Assembly: GCA_965112735.1 (NCBI GenBank)
Contig: OZ218957.1
Coordinates: 3,286,001 to 3,350,000 of the forward strand
Source: Phaeosaccion multiseriatum
Taxonomy: Eukaryota > Ochrophyta, other classes
Direction of reading: 5' to 3'
DNA length: 64,000 nucleotides
Shown: in pieces, positions 11,097 to 23,959 of the stretch
How positions within the stretch are numbered: position 1 is the first letter of the stretch
Layout: every line of letters begins with the position of its first letter
Program-made: the position numbers and the translations under genes
Notes under the pieces: generated by a model
Told to the model about the DNA's origin: nothing
Database searches by the model: none
What the model saw: the letters and a program-made list of their open reading frames with translations, nothing else

Positions 11097-13111
11097 TCAC
11101 ATGGCGACAGCAGGGCGTGTTGTATCACCAACTTCCCCTGCCTGCATGACATGGTCGAAACCGTCGGGGCTCTCCAAAACGAGGTCGCCAAAGGGTGCAC
11201 CGAGAGGAAGGCTGAGCTTGGCAGCGTGGAGGAAGGTGCGGTACGAGGTGTTGTCACCTAAGAGAGCGTAGATGCGTGTGCGTGCATGTGGTGCGGTGTG
11301 GGGAGGATGGGGGAGAGAGAGGGAAAGAGAAGGAGAGATGGAGAGGGAGCGAGGGAGGGAACAAGAGAGGAGGGGGCGGGGGTGGTAGAGACGGGGAGAG
11401 AGGTGAGGAGAGAGCAACAGAGAGAAAGCAAGAGAGGGGGGGAGAGCAAGACAAAGGAGAGTGAGGGAGAGAGAGAGAGAGAGAGGAGAGGTTGAGAAAA
11501 AAGCGGTGGGGCAGAGGGGGTTGGTTGGTTGGCACGCACGCTACCTGCCCTGCCCGTCTGTCTAAGTACCGTAAGAAAGAACATGTCTCTCAGCCACATT
11601 GAAGCACACCACGCAATCACTCGAAAAAAGCCACGGGCAGCCCCAGCCCACCGCCCACGACTGACAGGGATTGGAAGGACGAACGGAAGCAAGGGAGGTA
11701 GGGTGGGTGGTTCGAGCCGCCTGCTCTCTCACTCTCCCTTTGCCGTACCCGAGTATGCGCAGTCGCCGACGATAGGATGGCCCACATGCGCGGAGTGTAA
11801 CCGTAACTGGTGCCTCCGACCTGTGAGTGGTTGGAGCAGCACCTTGGACACTGCCTTGCCAAAGTGCTCTCCCTCCAATCGCAGCCATCCCCTCTCAAGT
11901 ACCTTCAGCACTGTCCGACCTTGCTTGATCTGCTTGGCCTGCTTGCCCTTGTGCTTGCCCTTGTGCTTGCCCTGGTTGGTCTGTGCAGAGGAGAGGGAAG
12001 GCTTCTCCTCGCCCTCCTTCCCTTGTGCATCATCACTCGTCGTCACCACCGCCATACGGAAGGGGTGCGTGGGATGCGGAGCGATGCCCGTCTCGACGAC
12101 CTTGCTGCTCCACGATGGGTGCCCGAAGACGATGGCCACGTACTCCTTCTCGGCGAGACGCTCTCGAAACATTTGGGCAGCTCTGCCGGCTGCGGCCTTG
12201 TGCTTGGCAAACACGAGCAGGCCGGAGGTCGCGTAGTCCAGCTGGTGACAGAAACGCATGGAAAGCGGCGCTAGGACCGGGGCCGGGGCTGTCGGCGGCG
12301 ATGCTTTGGGGCCGGAGATGGGCGTTTGCTCTCCAATCTCGTCCACCTCCTGCTCCACTCCGTCTCGCGCGGTGCCTCCCTCCCCTGCTGCTGCGCCTGC
12401 ACTTTTCTCCACGGACACTACCGCTTCCCCTTGTCGCCTCTCTCTCTCTCCTCCCTGGAGATGGTCCTGAACCCAGCAGGTACATGTTCGCTCGGAGACA
12501 TACTTGGCATCGTTCACGCCATTCACCCCCCCTTCATCTCCTGCCTTGAGCGGGTTGAAATTCAATCGCACGTCGAAGGGCTTGTCCATGACCAGGAAGT
12601 CCTCGTTTTCCTCGATGATGCCAAAGCTCTGCTGCAAGAACCAAGGATAGTGCACCATAAGCTGGGTCAACTCTTCGCTCTTGTACACCCCCACACTGAC
12701 CACGTACTCGAGCTGGCCCAGACGAGCCCACGTGCCCCACGGAGAGAGGCTTTCCCCGAGGCCGGGCCGGCGCTTGACGGCTTCCAGCACGAGTCGCTCA
12801 TCGGCGGGAAGGAAGCCTTTCTCGGCCAGCATGAGCGAGAGCCAGCTCTCCCAAGAGCCGCTTAACCCTTCATGTGCCTCAGTTCTATCGTCGTTGCTGC
12901 TGCTGCTGCTGCTGATGCTGTTGCTACTACTGCTGGTGCTGCTGCCGTCCTGCTGTACTTGGCGGTCTGCTGAGGTATTAGGAGAAGAGGGAATCCTGCT
13001 TCTCTTGGAAGTCGTCCGAGAAGCCAATGAGATGGTGAAGCCACACACCTCCTCCACGAGCGAGAGCAGCCACACGCCAAACACCATGCACCAGAGCTTC
13101 GCACATCTCAT
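11097..13111 (-). CDS. RluA-family RNA pseudouridine synthase, 507 aa
   Basis: Exons 11749..13111 and 11097..11257, joined in phase 1. The ATG at 13111 opens MRCAKLWCMVFGVWLLSLV, a hydrophobic signal-like N terminus ending near CGF, compatible with plastid or secretory targeting. The catalytic motif reads HQLDYATSGLLVFAK (near residues 288-303, nucleophilic Asp present). Family motifs follow: MDKPFDVRLN upstream, and LTGRRHQLRLHSAHVGHPIVGD near the end of exon 1. Exon 2 supplies the expected C-terminal strand (RTFLHAAKLSLPL). It should convert specific uridines of rRNA or tRNA to pseudouridine, probably in an organelle. A Ser/Gln-rich linker and a (KHKG)n repeat look like lineage-specific insertions. 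The last residues (EVGDTTRP) come from a copy of the dispersed word. Confidence 0.9.
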
Positions 13112-13802
13112 TTCTTCAGTGTGTGTGAGGAACTAGCTTCAATCAAAAGGGGTGGCTCCTTGCGTAGGGATAGAAGGTGGAAGAAGGGTTTCCTACGCGT
13201 GTTGGTGATATACGCGTGTTGGTCTTCCCGCCACATTCGCTCTTCCCTCCTCCTAGGTAAGTTGCTTCCCCCCTATTTGAACAAACTATGAAAATTAAAT
13301 AAAAAAACGTAAGTTGCTCTGCCTTCTCGGGCAGATAACTTTCTGCGGGGCAGCCTCTCCGCCCTTGCTTCTTCTCCAACTCCAACACCCCCTCTATTCG
13401 TATTCGCTCCCTCCCTCTCTCTCTGTCTCTCCCTCCCTTTCTCTCTGTCTGTCTCTCCCTCCCTCTCCCTGTCTCTCTCTATCTCGCCGCCTCCCTTCTA
13501 TAGTACTCGCACTCGCGTGCTTTTTGTCTCTACGTCCTCCCTCCCCTCGCCCCCCCCCCCCTTCTCCTTGCAAGACGTCCGCCTCTGACACCTAACCTGG
13601 GGCTGCTTTTGAGACAGCAGCCCTCTTCCTCCTCTCTTCTCCCATCGCTCACGGCATATTATACACCGCTTTTTCAGTGTACAAAGCCGCACACTCCACC
13701 CCTCCTTCGCACGCGGAAATGCCAAATGCCGAATACTGTACCAGCATGATATGAAGAATCACACCGGCTAACCCCCCCCCTTATTGCTCTCCGTGCCCAC
13801 CA
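13112..13802. other. Spacer with CT-rich repeats
   Basis: 690 bp upstream of the pseudouridine synthase gene and downstream of the acidic-protein gene. It contains a CCCT/CTCT tract (about 13400-13500), an A-rich block (about 13285-13312) and a TTGGTGATA partial copy of the dispersed word at 13202. No coding exon recognised. Confidence 0.45.
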
Positions 13803-15143
13803 TCATTTAGGTACAGTAGCACTCCCTTCCGCATCCGCCATCATTAGATAGTGCTCTCTCGCCGCCTCCATACCAAAGGACTGAAGGTCTTTTGAGCTCC
13901 ACCATACATGTGCCGCAGCCCCGTCTGGGTACCTCTCGTCGAAGGCCGGCAGGAACCACACGTCGTCGGTCTGTCGGAAGCTGATCTTCCTCCTCCGTTG
14001 CCTCCTCCTGCTGCCCTCTGGCTCCTCGTCGGTCTCGTCGCTGGTGAAGAAGGGCGAACCGAATGAGGTTTCGGCGGTGCAGTCGCTGAACGGACTCTTG
14101 CAAGGCGTGTGGGGACAGACGTGCAGACAGACGTGCCCCTGCTTATGCGAAGGGCTGCATTCGTCACTGCTGCTGCTAACGGGACTCACCCCACCCCTGC
14201 CCCACGCATCCGACCGGTCCAGCATAGACTCCTCCTGCCACCTCGACCAACGGGCCTCCTCTTCTCGCCGCTGCAGGAAGTCGCCTTCCTCGTCCTCGGG
14301 CTCCTCGCCTGCGGTCCTGTCACGGTCACTGTCCTTGTCGTCGTCGTCGTCGTCGTCGTCGTCCTCCTCCTCCTCACCTCCGGTACTCTCATCATCGTCG
14401 AATCCGCTGTTGCCGTCACCGCCCACTGCCCGAGCCCTCATCGCGGTCCCCTCATCCTCATCCTCATCCTCCTCCTCACTGTCGCTGAAGCGGCACGTAC
14501 TTCGAATCGCGCACCGCCCACTAGTGCGGAGGACACACGCTGCCGCTTCCCTCTGTGTCTTCCGCCGCCTACGCCTCCTCTTGGTCACCTCCTCGCCCTC
14601 AGCGTCATCGTAAGGGAAGACGTCGTCGTCGCAGTCGAGCTGCATGATATATTGCTGCAGCACAAGCAAGGACTGGGGCGGGAGGTTGGACTCCTCCCAG
14701 CCCCCAATCTCCGCGGTGATAACCCCATCTACGCTGCTCCCGCAGCTGCCACTACTGCTGCTGCTTCGGCTGCTGCTGTCAATGTCATCATCATCCTCTG
14801 CTCCTCGTCTGAGTAAGGGCAAGAAGTCGGCCGGCAACTCATCATCCTCGCTCTCGCCCTCCTCCATGTCGTAAATGCTTGCCCTCCTTTCAAGCCACTC
14901 ATCACGCTCTCTGGTCACCGATTCATCAAAATCATCCTGCTCTTCCTCCTCCTCTTCGTCTGCCTCTGTCCCTTCACTGACCAACGTCTCTTGTTGCTCG
15001 TGGTCCCGCTGCGGCATCCCGCTCTTTCCCCCAACCTGCCGCCGTCGCCGTTGCTTCAGCAGAGAAAGTCTTTGCCTTTTGTCTGATCCGCTCCCCCCAA
15101 CCCGTCTCCGGCCGAGGTTTTGCAGAGAAAGGAACGGAGCCAT
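13803..15143 (-). CDS. Acidic, Ser/Asp-rich intronless protein, 446 aa, unknown function
   Basis: One uninterrupted frame from the ATG at 15143 (MAPFLSLQNLGRRRVGG) to a stop at 13803. The protein has a basic N terminus (KQRRRRQVGG), long Asp/Glu runs in the middle and a Cys/His-containing patch (CLHVCPHTPC). The C-terminal segment KISFRQTDDVWFLPAF...HVWWSSKDLQSFGMEAAREHYL resembles, in pattern only, a short motif (xxF...V..IP......W.S..D) seen at the ends of many uncharacterised stramenopile proteins. The charge distribution suggests a nuclear protein, but that is a guess. Acidic runs derive partly from (GAC/GAG)n microsatellites. Confidence 0.75.
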   Translation of the reverse strand: MAPFLSLQNLGRRRVGGSGSDKRQRLSLLKQRRRRQVGGKSGMPQRDHEQQETLVSEGTEADEEEEEEQDDFDESVTRERDEWLERRASIYDMEEGESEDDELPADFLPLLRRGAEDDDDIDSSSRSSSSSGSCGSSVDGVITAEIGGWEESNLPPQSLLVLQQYIMQLDCDDDVFPYDDAEGEEVTKRRRRRRKTQREAAACVLRTSGRCAIRSTCRFSDSEEEDEDEDEGTAMRARAVGGDGNSGFDDDESTGGEEEEDDDDDDDDDKDSDRDRTAGEEPEDEEGDFLQRREEEARWSRWQEESMLDRSDAWGRGGVSPVSSSSDECSPSHKQGHVCLHVCPHTPCKSPFSDCTAETSFGSPFFTSDETDEEPEGSRRRQRRRKISFRQTDDVWFLPAFDERYPDGAAAHVWWSSKDLQSFGMEAAREHYLMMADAEGSATVPK

Positions 15144-16184
15144 GATGCAAGCGTTGCACTGGTTCTCGACTGGCGAAACTTTCTCAGCACGGTATCACGA
15201 GCTTGTTTTTCCTGCGGCTCTCTTCCCGCTGCGCCGCTGCTGCTGCTCTGCTGCTGCCGTCTCTGCCGCTGCCGTGTCGTCCTTTCCCACTCCTCTTGCG
15301 CTATGCTCCCGATCCCGCCTCTCTCTCTGATTTCTCTCCTTTTCCTCTCCTCTCCGGCGTCAACTCCTCGGATCCTTCCGTGTCTTTGTTTTCCTTTTCA
15401 AGAATTCAATGCAGACGAACCAGGCACGCGTGAACTGCAAGTGCAATCACCACAGCTTGCAGGCCACTCCTCTCCTTCTCTCCTCCCTTCACCCGCCTGT
15501 GTCTTCTGAGCCTGTTCCAAACGCACGCAGAAGGGTACGTTCAAATTTGCAAAGATAGCGTGCTTGTGTTGCACCCGCAGATGGGACCTTGCACAGCTGT
15601 GAACACTACTGGAGTAAACCCTTGATTCTCTCTCTCTCTCCTTAAATCCTTTGTCTTTGGCGAGGCAGGTGAAGCTTATAAATGTGTTGCTGGGAACGCA
15701 TGTAGGAGCACCAAGAAGGGGAAGAGGAAAAACTGAAACTCACGTCCCCACTAACCTTCTCTTCTGGCTCCGTGACGACTACTGGTGGGAGGCCCTCCAA
15801 GACGAAACCAAGAACACGATTGAGTAGGAACAGCTACCGGGCTCGTCGCAGAAAGAAGCCGCACCCCCAGCAAAGGAGTTGGAAGGTGAACACAACCTTC
15901 CATCCTTTTTGCAGGGTCGACCAGGGCGGGACGAGGCCCTTCAGTCCTTCAGCAGCAGCAGCAGTGGCACGTGGGCCGACGACAGTGGCTAGCTGGAGGC
16001 CCTTGGCCGAGGGCGTAGTGCGCGCTCCCCGTGCCGGCTTGGAACGAGCTCTCGTCAGGAACCGACCGGGGCGATTGAGTGATGAACAGGTGTCAGGACG
16101 CGCGACGATCGATTTCGCGTACGTGCACCAACCTTGGTTTACGCCTCTGACAAAATCCGTGTAGACATCAGGGTGCCAGAGGCC

Positions 16185-16220
<36 letters not shown>

Positions 16221-16544
16221 TCGAGAAGAACGAGTCTGGCTCCATCGCTCATACAGTGCAGCAGGCAGCAGACGTGGCAAACTTCAAATTTCAAATTTCA
16301 AAGTTCGTGTACTGTAGCTCCGACCGAGGGATCAGAGCATCAGAGCCGCTTTCTCTCTCGCAGGCACCGAGGTACTTGCAGAGACCACTTCCCTCCTCTC
16401 TTCCCTCTCGCCTCGCTCCTACACTGCTGCTCCTCTTTGAGAAAAGAGGTGAGTTTGTCTCGGATTGGAACCGCCAAATACGAAGGGAAAAGTTTACGGT
16501 TTCACGGCGTAGCTAAGGTACTTACTTTTGTCCTTTTTCTTTTG
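15144..16544. other. Divergent spacer between acidic-protein gene and TTLL9
   Basis: 1.4 kb with genes reading outward on both sides, so it should hold two promoters. It has a CT repeat (about 16190-16225) followed by a GAAGAACG stretch, and a possible intron acceptor just before the TTLL9 start (CTTTTTCTTTTGATGACAAG, ending near 16551). Untranslated leader exons are possible. The open frame at 15772-16164 has no ATG start and I do not accept it as a gene. Confidence 0.4.
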
Positions 16545-18501
16545 ATGACAAGTATCGTACTCGGGATGCGGTCCTCAGGACAGAGGAGGGCTTCCTCGAG
16601 GTCCTCCAGGAGGGTCAGGAGGGAGAGCATGAACATCTGGCCGTGGGAAGCCTCTCCGGAGGACCTCCAGATTCCTGTCAGCGGCAGCCCCATCAACAAG
16701 GTGGAGCCTGGGACGAGGCAGCAGAACAAGCGGAGAAGAAGGAGGGCAAGCTCGCCAGGCCCTCAGCAGCAGGAGCAGCAGCAGGAGAAGCTAGGGCTGT
16801 TTGCTCCTGCGCCCCCCTCTTCCCTCTCCCCTACGAAGCTGCTGCACAAGAAGGTCACGCGAAGGGCAAGCGCCGCGGCAGCGTCGCCGACAGGAGCCAG
16901 GCCGCTCTCCGACACCACGCAGTGCAGCCGCTTGGCTGAGACCCAGCTCGAGGAGCGGATTGCGGTAGCCACGGCAACACCAGCTCCACCAAACGATCAA
17001 AGAGAGAGCAGTCTTAGTCCTGGGCAGGGGGGGCAGGAGGTGGGCCCAAAAGAAATGGCCTACTCTCAGGTGTACAAGCAGAGGCAGCGGCTCTGGCTGA
17101 AGGAGCAGCAAGAGCTGCAGCAGCAGCAGCAGCTTTTGGAGAAGAGTTTAGGGGCGAGGGTGGGTGAAGACGGGGAGAAGAGAGGCGGTGGCACTGGCCA
17201 GGCACCTTGGCCGCAGCACGCGCCGTCGAGTGTCTCAGTGTCCGTGGCAGACTCGCTTCCGCTCCACGACTCCCTCTCGTCTTCGAACGCCTCCTCATGC
17301 GCCGCAATAGCTCTCTATCCCCGGCTGCTCAAGGAGCTCACTACGCAAGAGGAGCATCGCCAGCGGCAGCAGCTACCGCTCCAGCAAGAGCAGCTCCAAA
17401 CGATGCAGCACCTCACCCCTCTTCTTACGCAGGCACTACAGCGCCAGCAGCAGGAGGAGCAGCAGCAGCAGCAGAAGCAGCAACAACCACCGCTCAGCGC
17501 CGATATGCGACAAGCGCTTCGATCCGTGGGCTTATCGTATGACGAGCAGCAGCAGGAGCTTCCCCACAGTAGCGCCGTGCCAAACCAGAGCAATACCGCC
17601 GCCACGGGCAGTAACCTCGCAAAGTGGATCCCTCCCCGGGGCTTGCTCTTCCTGGAGGAAACCAAGCAAGAAGCGACAACAGCAACACCAACAGCCCTAA
17701 CAACGGCCCTCATCGGCGTGCCTATCGGTGCAGACTCGTGCGAAGCCCAAGCCCAAATGGCAGCAGCGAGCGCGTGTGCTGCGCAAAAGTTGGTGACACA
17801 GCAGCAGCCGTTCAACGAGCAGCGCCAGCAGAAGCAGGAGGAGCAGGAGGAGGAGGGGGTGGAGGTGCAGGTGAAGGACCCAGAGCAGGAGCATCAGCAA
17901 GACCATCCGCGGTTGGTGATACAGCAGCAGCAGGACCCGCAGCAGCAGCAGGACCTACAGGAGGAGGTGTGGGAGTCGCTGCCGCCGGAGGACCAACGCG
18001 CCTTGTACGAGCACTTGCTGCAACGCGCCTTCCTTGCCCGCCGAGTGGCCTACGTGGAGGCCAAGAGAGACATTCCGGAGACGGACCGCATGCGGGAGGA
18101 GCGACTCGCAGAGAGGGCCTACGAGAAGCAGGTGAGTGAGTGAGTGAGTGAGTGAGTGAGTGAGTGAGTGAGTGAGTGAGTGAGTGAGTGAGTGAGTGAG
18201 TGATGCTTTGATGGATCCTGAGGTTCAGGTTCAGTTTCAGCTTCATATTTTGGCAAAGCTCGCATTCAATGCCCATCATGATTGGAAGTACTTTGTTTTG
18301 TCCGTCACTCACACGACCTGCACGCTCATTCTTTAGTGCCATGTGCTGCTACGTAAGTACCGTACCTTCAGCAAGTCAGTGAGTCACGAAACTGACCTGA
18401 CTAACCAACCCGTGCACGCACACACACACATAAACACACACGCACGCACACACACACATACACAAACACACACATACACAAACACACACACATATACACA
18501 T

Positions 18502-18553
<52 letters not shown>

Positions 18554-21500
18554 GTGAAGCGCTTCCGAGACAACTTAGAGCACCCCGCCATGCCCGAGCC
18601 TCTGCGGCAGAGTCAGGAGCGGGTGTTGTGGCTGCAGCAGCTGCACTATCACGAGGGGTACTACTGCCGACGGAGGCAGCAACACTTGCAACAGCCACTC
18701 AACGCCACCACTCCTCCGCCCAAGCTTTCCCTCTACTTTGAGCCAGCGGGGCCCCCTGCCTGGCCCATGCTCTTCAGAGCTGACGAGGAGGAGGAGGAGG
18801 AGGAGGAGGAGAGGGGTGGGAAGGAGGGGGAGGAGGGGGGGGAGGGGGGGAGTGGTGGGAGTGGTGGGCAGGTGCAGTCGACGGAGGCGGCGGGCTTGGG
18901 CTTGACCACCACCGCCGCCGGAGAGGGAAGGGGAGGGGAAGGGGAAGGGAGCACGCAGGGAGAAGGGAGCGGCGACCAGGTCTCCGTAGAGCCGGTGGGA
19001 CTCAGGCTGGGGGTTTCACAGCACGTCGACGACGTGGAGCACCAACCCCTCGGGGATGGAGCAAAGCATGCGTGTACCGCGGCTGAGAAGCTTCCTACGG
19101 AGGCTGATGAACTGGCGGCGGCGGACGAGTCGGGACAGAGAGCACTGGGCACACCACACAATGGGCAGCACAGAGACGGAGGAAGCAGGCAGATCGCTGT
19201 TCGGACGGTGGAGAGGGCTCCTGCATCGGGGGGAGGGAGAGCACTGGTGGTCGCGGGGAAGGGGGGGGAGATAGGTGAGGGAGGAGGAGGAGGACGGGGA
19301 GAAGGTGAAGAAGGAGAAGAGGGGGAGGAGGAGGAGGCACCGGTGAGGCCGTGGGTGGCCAGACCGCCTTTAAAGCGGAGAGACAGCCAGAGCAGGACGT
19401 GGTGGCTCCGGCGAAGGAAACAAGGTGAGGAAGGAAGGAAGGAAGGAAGGAAGGAAGGAAGGAAGGAAGGAGAGAGGGAAGGAGAGAAGGAAGGAAGGAA
19501 GGAAGGAAGGAAGGAAGGAAGGAAGGAAGGAAGGAAGGAAGGAAGGAAGGAAGGAAGGAAGGAAGGAAGGAAGGAAGGAAGGAAGGAAGGAAGGAAGGAA
19601 GGAAGGAAGGAAGGAAGGAAGGAAGGAAGGAGGGAGGGACGGGGGGAGGGAGGTACGGAGGGAGGTACGGAGGGAGACACGACGACATGGACACACCCAC
19701 TTTCAAGCAACACCTCTCTCTACTCTCCGTCCTCATACCAAGCTCTCTTTCTCTCTCCCTTGTGTGTGTGCTGTTGACTTACTGTACGTATGCTTCCTAG
19801 GCATGTTTTACTTCCGCTCCGAAATCAAGACCCTTGTCCACCGCGTCATGGTCAGCAGGGGGTGGGTGGAGGTGGACCCAGAGGGGCTCGACACAGGGGT
19901 TGTGTCCAAGCAGGTGAGACACACGCACGCACGCACACACAGCACACACACATATACACATACATACACACATACATACACACATACGCATACAGACAGA
20001 GACTGATCCCTCTCTCTGTCCGTTCTCCTTCTCTCTCTCTTCTCTCTCTCTCCCTCTCTCGCTCTCTCTCTCTCCCTTCTCTCTCTCCCTCTCTCTCGCT
20101 TTCGCTCTCTCTCTCTTCTCTCTACCTGTGCCTCTCTCTCCCTCTCTGTGCAGTGGGATGTCCATTGGAGCAACATAAAGTGGGCCATCGATACTCTCAA
20201 GTGCCGCCGCTTCCTAGAGCCGTGGCAGGTACACCACTCACTCGTGTGTGTGTGTGTTTGGGCATCACAAGCCCCCCACTCTTGGAGCACCTTTATGCAC
20301 ATCTCCCAATGCGCCATCCCTCCCTCCCTCCCTCCCTCCCTCCCTCCCTCCCTCCCTCCTTCCCTCCTCCCCTCCCTCCCTCCCTCCCTCCCTCCCTCCC
20401 TCCCTCCCTCCCTCCCTCCCTCCCTCCCTCCCTCCCTCCCTCCCTCCCTCCCTCCCTCCCTCCCTCCCTCCCTCCCTCCTTCCTTCCTTCCTTCTCTCCC
20501 TCGGAACCCTCAACCCCCCTTCATCTGCTGCCATCCCCTGGTCGTCCCCTGCCTTCTGCAGCGTATCAACCACTTCCGCAATAGCAAGGAACTTTGTAAG
20601 AAGGACCTCATGGCGAAGAACCTCAAGAAGAAGCAGCAGCTCTTGCTCAGTGCAGGCAATCTCAGCGAGGCAAGGGCGTACGACTACTTCCCCACAAGCT
20701 ATGAGATGCCACGGGTGAGTGGGGGAGGGAGGGAGGGAGGGAGGGAGGGAGGGAGGGAGGGAGGGAGGGAGGGAGGGAGGGAGGGAGGGAGGGAGGGAGG
20801 GAGGGAGGGAGGGAGGGAGGGAGGGAGGGAGGGAGGGAGGGAGGGAGGGAGGGAGGGAGGGAGGGAGGGAGGGAGGGAGGGAGGGAGGGGGAGAGTGGGG
20901 GTAGAGAGGGAGGGGGGGAGGGGACGATGGAGGGAATTGATGGGTGGGTGGGAGAGGGGATGGGTGGGTAGGTGAAATGGTGGTTGGGTGGGTAGGTGAG
21001 TGCGTGCGTGGGTGAATGCATGAGTGAGTGAGTGAGTGAGGCAGTGAGTTAGTGAGTGAGTGAGTTAGTGACTATGTGAGTGAGTGAGTGAGTGAGTGAG
21101 TGAGTGAGTGAGTGAGTGAGTGAGTGAGTGAGTGAGTGAGTGAGTGAGTGAGTGAGTGAGTGAGTGAGTGAGTGAGTGAGTGAGTGAGTGAGTGAGTGAG
21201 TGAGTGAGTGAGTGAGTGAGTGAGTGAGTGAGTAAGTGAGTGAGTGAGTGAGTGAGTGGGTGAATGAGTGAGTGAGTGAGTGAGTAATTGAGTGAGTAAG
21301 TGAATGAGTGAGTGAATGAGTGAGTGAATGAATGAATGAATGGGTGAGTGAGTGAGTGAGTAATTGAGTGAGTAAGTGAATGAGTGAGTGAGGGAGGGAG
21401 TGAGTAATTGAGTGAGTGAGTGAATGAGTGAGTGAATGAGTGAGTGAGTGAGTAAGTAAGTGAGTGAGTGAGTGAATGAGTGAGTGAGTGAGTGAGTGAG

Positions 21501-22677
21501 TGAGTGAGTGAATGAGTGAGTGAGTGAGTGAATGAATGAGTGAGTAAGTAAGTGAGTGAGTGAGTGAGTGAGTGAATGAGTGAGTGAGTGAGTGAGTGAG
21601 TGAGTGAGTGAGTGAGTGAGTGAGTGAGTGAGTGAATGAATGAGTGAGTGAGTGAGTGAGTGAGTGAGTAAGTGAGTGAGTGAGTGAGTAAGTGAGTGAG
21701 TGAGTGAGTAAATGAATGAGGGGGGGGGGGGGAGAGGATGGACTACGTCTCTCTCGCCTGCTCAGAGCGCCCTTCCTCACCCCTTGCCCCAAACCAACGC
21801 CACACACCACAGGACTTCAGTCTGTTCGTGGAGAGCTTTCGCCGCGAGGGCGGGGTGTGGATCATGAAACCCGCAGGAATGTCCGAGGGGAGGGGCATCT
21901 TCCTCTTCAGCAAGCTATCCGAGCTCAGGGTGAGGAAGGCAGGGAGGGGGGGAGGGAGGGAGGGAGGGAGGGAGGGAGGGTTTGTGTCGGCCGCATGCCC
22001 ATATACCCGTTCCCTGTGTGTCGGCACTGCCCAGTACGGCCTCTGAGTGTGACTGAAGTGTGTGTATGGCACAAGTGTGTGTATGGCACAAGTGTGTGTA
22101 TGGTACAAGTGTGTGTACGGTACAAGTGTGTGTACGGTACAAGTGTGTGTATGGTACAAGTGTGTGTTTGCACAAGTGTGTGTATGGTACAAGTGTGTGT
22201 ACGGTACAAGTGTGTGTACGGTACAAGTGTGTGTACGGTACAAGTGTGTGTACGGTACAAGTGTGTGTACGGTACAAGTGTGTGTACGGTACAAGTGTGT
22301 GTACCAGTGCAGGGGGTGTGGAGAGAGTGAACCCCCCCCCCCCCCCTGACGCTCATCTCATCTTCCCCTCTCTCCTCTCTCTGTGTGTCTCTCTCACTCT
22401 CCCTCTCTCTCTCACTCCCGCCCTTTCCCTTGCTCTCTTTCTTTCCCTCCCTCCATCTCTCCCTCCTCTCCCTCTCCCTCTCCCTCTCTCCCTCTCTCTC
22501 TCTCCCTCTCTCTCTCCCTCTCTCTCGTCTCTCTCCCCCTCTTTCCCTCACTCTCTTTCCCCCTCTCTCTCCCTCTCTCTCTCCCCGTCTCCCTCCCTCT
22601 CTCTCTCTCTCTCCCCGTCTCCCTCTCTCTCTCTCCCTCTCTCCCTCTCTCTCCCTCTCTCTCTCCCCCCGTCGTCT

Positions 22678-22720
<43 letters not shown>

Positions 22721-23898
22721 TGTCTTGTGGTGCATGGGCATCATCACACAGGCGTGGCAGCGCAGCAGAGAAGAGAAGGCCGAGCAACAGCTACAACAGC
22801 AGCAGCAGCAGCGGCAGCCGGGGAGCACTCAGAGTGACATCCAGTACAACTACCTCCAGCACCAGCAGCAGCAGCAGTTGGTGATACAGCACCCGGCACC
22901 GTCCTCCTCCTCCTCCTCCTCCTCGGATTCCTCCTACTCCCACGATCCTTGCCAGCAGTACCAAAAAGAGCAGCAATACCACAGCCAGCCCATGTTCCAG
23001 AGCCAACCCCACTACCAGAGCCAGCAGGCAGTGCTTGTAGGTCGCAACACGTACGTGGTGCAGCGCTATCTCGAGCGACCCCTCACGGTCGGGGGGAGAA
23101 AGTTTGATATGCGAATCTACGCGCTCGTCACGTCCTTCCACCCTGTCACCGTATACCTCTATCGTAACGGATTCGCAAGATTCACGCAGGTGTGTGTGTG
23201 TGTGTTTGTGTGTGTATGTTTGTGTTTTGTGTGTATGTGTTGGTGGAGCATCGATTACCGAACCTTCGCGCTCGCCACTCACACTGACACTCACACTGAC
23301 ACTCACACTGACACTCACACTGCCCCTGCCCCTGTCCCACGCAACGCCGCCCCCCGCCTCCTCAGAAGCGTTACAGTATGGATGGTGGGGGCAGCCTCTC
23401 CGACAGAGAAATGCATCTCACCAACGTTGCCGTGCAGAAGCAGGGAGAGGGCTACAGCAGGCACAAAGGTGGGTGGGTGGGGGCGTGTGTGTGCGTTCAA
23501 TGAATGCCGCTGTATCACCAACTGCCGTATCACCAACCGCTGCAGGCAAGTGGAATCTCCGCTCGCTCAAGACGTACCTCGCCATGAAGTTCGGTCTCCA
23601 TGCCGTGGACAAGTGAGTCACACATGGCAGGGGATGGCAGGGGATGGCAGGGGATGGCAGGGGATGACAGAGGATGGCAGGGGACGGGCGAGGGCCTTAC
23701 TTGGGCCTCTGTTGCGTCTGTCTCGAGTCAGGCTGTCCCAGAGGAGCCCCCTCCCCTCCCCTCCCCTCCCCTCCCCTCCCCTCCCCTCCCCTCCTCATCC
23801 ACTGCCATCCCCCCTCCCTTCCCTATCCATCCACTGCCATCCCTCCCCCTGCGCCCGCTGTCTGGCCAATGCCTTGCCTGCGCTTACTGTAAATTATT

Positions 23899-23959
<61 letters not shown>

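Noticed and set aside
11703-11720. tRNA T-loop-like sequence GGTTCGAGCC
   Set aside because: No acceptor stem, D arm or anticodon arm can be placed around it. No convincing tRNA or rRNA gene was seen in the window.
15772-16164. A 130-codon Arg-rich frame upstream of TTLL9
   Set aside because: It begins with GTG, not ATG, has no recognisable domain and lies in a divergent promoter spacer. It could be a leader exon but not a supported gene.
21049-21810. A 253-codon Ser-Leu-Thr-His repeat frame on the minus strand
   Set aside because: It is antisense of the (GTGA)n intron repeat and has no unique sequence.
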